A stretch of 38,475 nt of DNA from NCBI RefSeq assembly GCF_001550375.1, contig NZ_LRTR01000730.1:1-38475 (forward strand), read 5' to 3'. Positions 34,872 to 38,475 of the stretch are shown here, piece after piece. This stretch comes from Streptomyces europaeiscabiei. GTDB taxonomy: Bacteria > Actinomycetota > Actinomycetes > Streptomycetales > Streptomycetaceae. The position numbers and the translations under genes were made by a program. The notes beneath the pieces are model-generated. The model was not told where the DNA came from. It did not search any database and saw only the letters and a program-made list of their open reading frames with translations. Positions within the stretch are counted from its first letter, which is position 1, and each line of letters opens with the position of its first letter.

Positions 34872-36791
34872 ATGAGTATGGAGACCACCGCCTGGACCCA
34901 GCTGCAGGGCCTGATGACCGCCCAGCAACAGAGCCGCCCCTTCGCCCGCGCGACGCTACGGCGTATCGGCGCCTTCGCCCGTCCACATCGTCGCCGTATC
35001 GCGTGGTTCGTCGCCCTCAGTGTCGTCACCGCGCTGCTCGCCGTGGCGACGCCGGTGCTCGCGGGGAGCGTCGTGGACGTGATCGTGTCGGCCGGGGACG
35101 AGGCCCTCGTCGTCCGCCTTGCCGTGCTCATCGCCCTCATCGCGGTCGCCGAAGCGGCGCTGGGCCTGCTGGGCCGCCGCCTGTCTGCGACGCTCGGCGA
35201 GGGACTCATCCTCGATCTGCGGACCGCCGTCTTCGATCATGTGCAGCGCATGCCGGTCGCGTTCTTCACACGTACTCGTACGGGAGCGCTCGTCAGTCGT
35301 CTCAACAACGACGTCATCGGCGCCCAACGCGCCTTCAGCAACACCCTGTCCGGAGTCGTGAGCAACCTGGTCACCCTGCTGCTCACCCTCGCCGTCATGC
35401 TCACCCTCTCGTGGCAGATCACCCTGCTGTCACTCGTCCTGCTGCCCGTCTTCGTGATCCCCGCCCGGCGCATGGGCAGCCGCATGGCCCGGCTCCAGCG
35501 GGAGGCGGCCGACCTCAACGCGTCCATGGGCACCCGCATGACCGAGCGTTTCTCGGCGCCCGGCGCCACCCTGGTGAAACTCTTCGGTCGGCCGGGCGAC
35601 GAGTCCGCCGAGTTCGCCGAACGAGCCGGCCGGGTACGGGACATCGGCATCCGGACGGCGATGGCGCAGTCGGCGTTCATCACCGCCCTCACCCTCGTCT
35701 CGGCCCTCGCGCTCGCCCTGGTGTACGGCCTCGGCGGCTGGTTCGCGCTGCGCGGCACCCTGGAGGCGGGCGCGATCGTGTCCCTGGCGCTGCTGCTGAC
35801 CCGGCTGTACGCCCCGCTGACCGCGCTGGCCGGGGCGCGCGTGGAGATCATGAGCGCCCTGGTGAGCTTCGAGCGTGTCTTCGAGGTGCTGGACCTCAAG
35901 CCGCTCATCGAGGAGAAACCGGACGCCCGAGAGGTGCCCGAGGGGCCCGTGGCCGTGGAGTTCGACGACGTCCGCTTCGGCTACCCGTCCGCCGACAAGG
36001 TCTCCCTCGCCTCCCTGGAGGAGGTGGCCTCCCTCGACACGCGAGGCGGTACCGAGGTCCTGCACGGCGTCTCCTTCCGCGCCGAACCCGGCCAGACCGT
36101 CGCCCTCGTCGGCTCCTCCGGGGCCGGCAAGTCGACCGTCGCCCAACTGCTGCCCCGGCTGTACGACAGGGACGCGGGCACCGTCCGCGTCGGCGGCGTC
36201 GACGTGCGCGACCTCAGCGCGGCGTCGCTGCGCGGCACCCTCGGCATGGTCACCCAGGACGGCCACCTCTTCCACGACACCGTCCGCGCGAACCTGCTCC
36301 TCGCCCGCCCCGGCGCCACGGACGACGACCTGTGGGACGTCCTGCGCCGGGCCCGCCTCGACGACCTCGTACGGTCCCTGCCCGACGCCCTCGACACCGT
36401 CGTCGGCGAACGCGGCTACCGGCTCTCCGGCGGCGAACGCCAGCGCATGACCATCGCCCGGCTGCTCCTGGCCCGCCAGCGCGTCGTCATCCTCGACGAG
36501 GCCACCGCCCACCTCGACAACACATCGGAGGCCGCCGTCCAGGAGGCCCTCGCGGAGGCGCTGGAGGGCAGGACCGCCCTGGTCATCGCCCACCGCCTGT
36601 CGACGGTACGCACCGCCGACCAGATCCTCGTCGTCGAGGCCGGCCGGATCGTGGAACGCGGCCGGCACGAGGAGCTGCTCGCGGCGGAGGGGCGGTACGC
36701 GGAGCTGTACCGGACGCAGTTCGAGAAGTCCGACGTGGAGACGGTGCGAGCGGCGAAGCCATCGGTCGAGGTGCCGATCGGGGCGGCGTAG
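34872..36791 (+). CDS. ABC transporter, half-size exporter (fused membrane and ATPase domains)
   Basis: A 639-residue type IV ABC exporter that works as a dimer. Six membrane helices span about 45-330 (AWFVALSVVTALLAVATPVL ... LLLTLAVMLTLSWQITLLSL). The nucleotide-binding domain follows: Walker A GSSGAGKST (about 413), signature LSGGERQRM (about 517), Walker B VVILDEAT (about 538), H-loop VIAHRLST (about 572). All motifs are intact. It probably exports a lipid, peptide or drug. ATG 34872 or ATG 34878; there is no ribosome site, in keeping with a leaderless transcript from the MerR-type promoter. The frame is open much further upstream but that is noise. Confidence 0.93.
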   Translation: MSMETTAWTQLQGLMTAQQQSRPFARATLRRIGAFARPHRRRIAWFVALSVVTALLAVATPVLAGSVVDVIVSAGDEALVVRLAVLIALIAVAEAALGLLGRRLSATLGEGLILDLRTAVFDHVQRMPVAFFTRTRTGALVSRLNNDVIGAQRAFSNTLSGVVSNLVTLLLTLAVMLTLSWQITLLSLVLLPVFVIPARRMGSRMARLQREAADLNASMGTRMTERFSAPGATLVKLFGRPGDESAEFAERAGRVRDIGIRTAMAQSAFITALTLVSALALALVYGLGGWFALRGTLEAGAIVSLALLLTRLYAPLTALAGARVEIMSALVSFERVFEVLDLKPLIEEKPDAREVPEGPVAVEFDDVRFGYPSADKVSLASLEEVASLDTRGGTEVLHGVSFRAEPGQTVALVGSSGAGKSTVAQLLPRLYDRDAGTVRVGGVDVRDLSAASLRGTLGMVTQDGHLFHDTVRANLLLARPGATDDDLWDVLRRARLDDLVRSLPDALDTVVGERGYRLSGGERQRMTIARLLLARQRVVILDEATAHLDNTSEAAVQEALAEALEGRTALVIAHRLSTVRTADQILVVEAGRIVERGRHEELLAAEGRYAELYRTQFEKSDVETVRAAKPSVEVPIGAA

Positions 36792-37150
36792 CGGCGCAGG
36801 CGCCCGTGACGCTGAGGGTGAACTGCGGGAACCGATGGGCGAGATGAGAACGCGGCCGTCCAAGACGCAGCAGGCTCAACACCCGCTTTCCGATCGTGGG
36901 CTTCACCGGCCGCCGTCCCCTCTCCCGTCCGACCTGACTGTTCGGCAACACGCTGCCGGCCCGGCCACCACCGCCGACGACACACTGCGGCTGCTCGACG
37001 GCCGGGCCGACGGACTCGGCGCGCGAACCGCGTCCGTGCCGCGCGCTCTCGGCATCCCCCGCCGTGAGCGGCCGTAGGCACACCAGGGGGCGTTTGTCGG
37101 AGATTTCCGGATGATGACCATAGCGGGCCGTGGCGGGGAAGACTGGCGGT
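36792..37150. other. Intergenic region
   Basis: 359 bases without a supported gene. A short open frame at 36835-37077 has plausible codon use near its end (TADDTLRLLDGRADGLGART) but no ribosome site or known family; it might be a remnant. Confidence 0.35.
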
Positions 37151-38475
37151 GTGTCAGAGATACGAACGGCCTTGGACCGTGTGCTGGTGCGCTGTGAGGC
37201 GGCGTGGACGCCGGCCGTCGAACGGCATGTGACCGGCGCCGGTGAGGACCCGGAGGGCTGGTTGCCGTCGGCGGCCGGGCTGCTGCGCGCTTCCTGGAGC
37301 GAGGGAGGCCGGGACTGCGCGGTGGCCGCGGTGGCCATCCTGGAGTACGCGCTCGACGTGGGGGAGAGGCGGGATCCGCGGCGGCCCCGCTGGGTGCTGC
37401 ACCTGTGGCTGGCCGAGCGCACACTGGCGCTGCGGTTCCAGGACCATCGGTTGTCGCACGACGTCCACCACTATCTCGCCGCCCAGACCCAGGGCCGGTC
37501 CGCGGACGATCCGGTGGCGGTCGCGGCGACCTTTCCGGAAGAGCCCTCTCCCCGCCACTTCGAGCCGCCCCGGCCGTCGCATCCGCACGCCGTACGGTTG
37601 GCCGAAGGGCTTCCGGCGGACGACCTGGTCCGGCCCTGTCTGCTGGCCCGGCTGGCACAGTCCGCGTTCTTCCGCCTGGAGTCGGGCGACATGTCCGCGC
37701 TGGAGGACGCCGGACGGTGGGCCGACGCGGCGTTCGCCGGCATCACCGCCGACCATCTGGAGGCCGGCCTCGTCAGCTGCACCGCCGTCCACGCGGCGCT
37801 GGCGCGCTTCCGTGACCGGCCGAGCGACGCGCGGGGCGTACAACTGGCGCTGAGCGCCGGCCGGTCGGCGCTGAAGGCGGTCGAGCACTCCAGACGCCAT
37901 GGCACCCGCCCGGTCGATGACGAGGCCGCCTCGGCCCATCTCATGTTCTCCCTCGCCCTCACCGCCTCTCTGCCGCTCAATCTGGACGAGGAGATCGTCG
38001 ACGAGGCCATCGCCCAGCTGGAGGCGTTTCGGGCCTGCGCGCCGCCCGACGACAACGGGGCCTACGCCGGGAACATGCCGGCGTTGCTGGGTGCGCGGGC
38101 CGTCCTCACCGGATCGCACGCCGACCTCCGGCGCGCGGACGAACTGTGGGCCGCGCTCCAGCGGGACCTGCCACCGGACCACCCCTTGATGCCGCACCTC
38201 GCGGACAAGCGCGCCGCGTGCGCCAAGATGGAACAGATGCTCAAGCGGCTGCCGTTCAACGGCGCCCGGCTGTTCAAGCTCGTGGGTCCGATGCTGGGAC
38301 CGCTGCTGAGCGGGGTGCAACTGCCGCCCATCCGGATGTACGTCCCGCCGGGCCGCCCCGGAGTGCGCTCGCCCGGCCCGGGCCCGGAGGACTTCGCCCC
38401 CTTCATGGGCGGCCCCCGACCTGCCTCGGCGGACGCCGGACCCGGTCGCACCGGGGCCGCCACCGTGGTGTGGCC
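37151..38475 (+). CDS. Large helical-repeat (TPR-like) protein, cut by the window end
   Basis: The frame from GTG 37151 stays open to the last base, giving at least 441 residues. It is rich in Ala, Leu, Arg and paired helices (ALDRVLVRCEAAWTPAVERH, ALEDAGRWADAAFAGITADH, LRRADELWAALQRDLPPDHP), as in TPR-like regions. A Pro/Gly linker begins near residue 395. In Streptomyces such N-terminal regions often precede a CHAT protease domain, which would lie beyond the window; this is only inferred. The ribosome site is weak (GGGGAAG 12 bases upstream), so the start is uncertain. Confidence 0.6.
   Translation, partial: MSEIRTALDRVLVRCEAAWTPAVERHVTGAGEDPEGWLPSAAGLLRASWSEGGRDCAVAAVAILEYALDVGERRDPRRPRWVLHLWLAERTLALRFQDHRLSHDVHHYLAAQTQGRSADDPVAVAATFPEEPSPRHFEPPRPSHPHAVRLAEGLPADDLVRPCLLARLAQSAFFRLESGDMSALEDAGRWADAAFAGITADHLEAGLVSCTAVHAALARFRDRPSDARGVQLALSAGRSALKAVEHSRRHGTRPVDDEAASAHLMFSLALTASLPLNLDEEIVDEAIAQLEAFRACAPPDDNGAYAGNMPALLGARAVLTGSHADLRRADELWAALQRDLPPDHPLMPHLADKRAACAKMEQMLKRLPFNGARLFKLVGPMLGPLLSGVQLPPIRMYVPPGRPGVRSPGPGPEDFAPFMGGPRPASADAGPGRTGAATVVW

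Noticed and set aside
36835..37077. A plus-strand frame of 80 codons after the ABC exporter
   Set aside because: It has no ribosome site and no family; only its second half looks faintly protein-like.

Overview
The window reads as actinobacterial chromosome, almost certainly Streptomyces or a close relative. Base composition is very GC-rich with strong G/C in third codon positions. GTG starts and GGAGG-type ribosome sites are frequent. The gene families are typical of the group: a Wbl (WhiB-like) protein, a DUF397 / helix-turn-helix pair, monomeric isocitrate dehydrogenase, an FxSxx RiPP locus and PG-binding secreted proteins.

Left part (1-5830): a TRZ/ATZ-type amidohydrolase sits among decayed genes. 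These are an E1-beta keto-acid dehydrogenase tail (1-411), a cupin scrap (~1960-2030) and a DHA2/EmrB-type exporter scrap (~4785-5140). Between them are intact housekeeping genes: alpha/beta hydrolase, Wbl protein and Dps on the minus strand, a TSUP (TauE/SafE) permease, and a DUF309 protein.

Middle part (5831-21463): this is bounded by two identical tRNA-Pro(GGG) genes, each followed by a similar hairpin. Inside are a class II glutamine amidotransferase and a hydroxyquinol-type aromatic degradation cluster. That cluster has a Fis-type regulator divergent from a flavin hydroxylase, an intradiol dioxygenase and a maleylacetate reductase, followed by a YceI protein. Together these would convert a resorcinol-like or halogenated phenol to 3-oxoadipate. 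Next comes an FxSxx cyclophane RiPP locus: fxsC (TIR-like), fxsT (ParA-like + TIR + NB-ARC + TPR), fxsA (precursor) and fxsB (radical SAM). The precursor is unusual: its FESSL motif is not at the carboxyl end.

Island scar (21390-23477): from the second tRNA-Pro to a 30-base copy of the tRNA 3' end. It holds a secreted collagen-like protein and a decayed family 2 glycosyltransferase. It looks like the remains of an element integrated at the tRNA.

Right part (23467-38475): a membrane-tethered HTH / PG-binding / lysozyme-like protein is divergent from a small secreted PG-binding protein. Next are a GH43 enzyme divergent from an aldo/keto reductase, an OhrR-like regulator, a DUF397 protein with a shortened DUF5753 regulator, and icd. 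After that come a small-conductance mechanosensitive channel, a UPF0104/LPG-synthase-type membrane protein, an ABC exporter under a MerR-type promoter, and the start of a large helical-repeat protein cut by the window edge. Three unrelated short tandem arrays (16 bp x3, 14 bp x6, 33 bp x3.5) lie in intergenic DNA.
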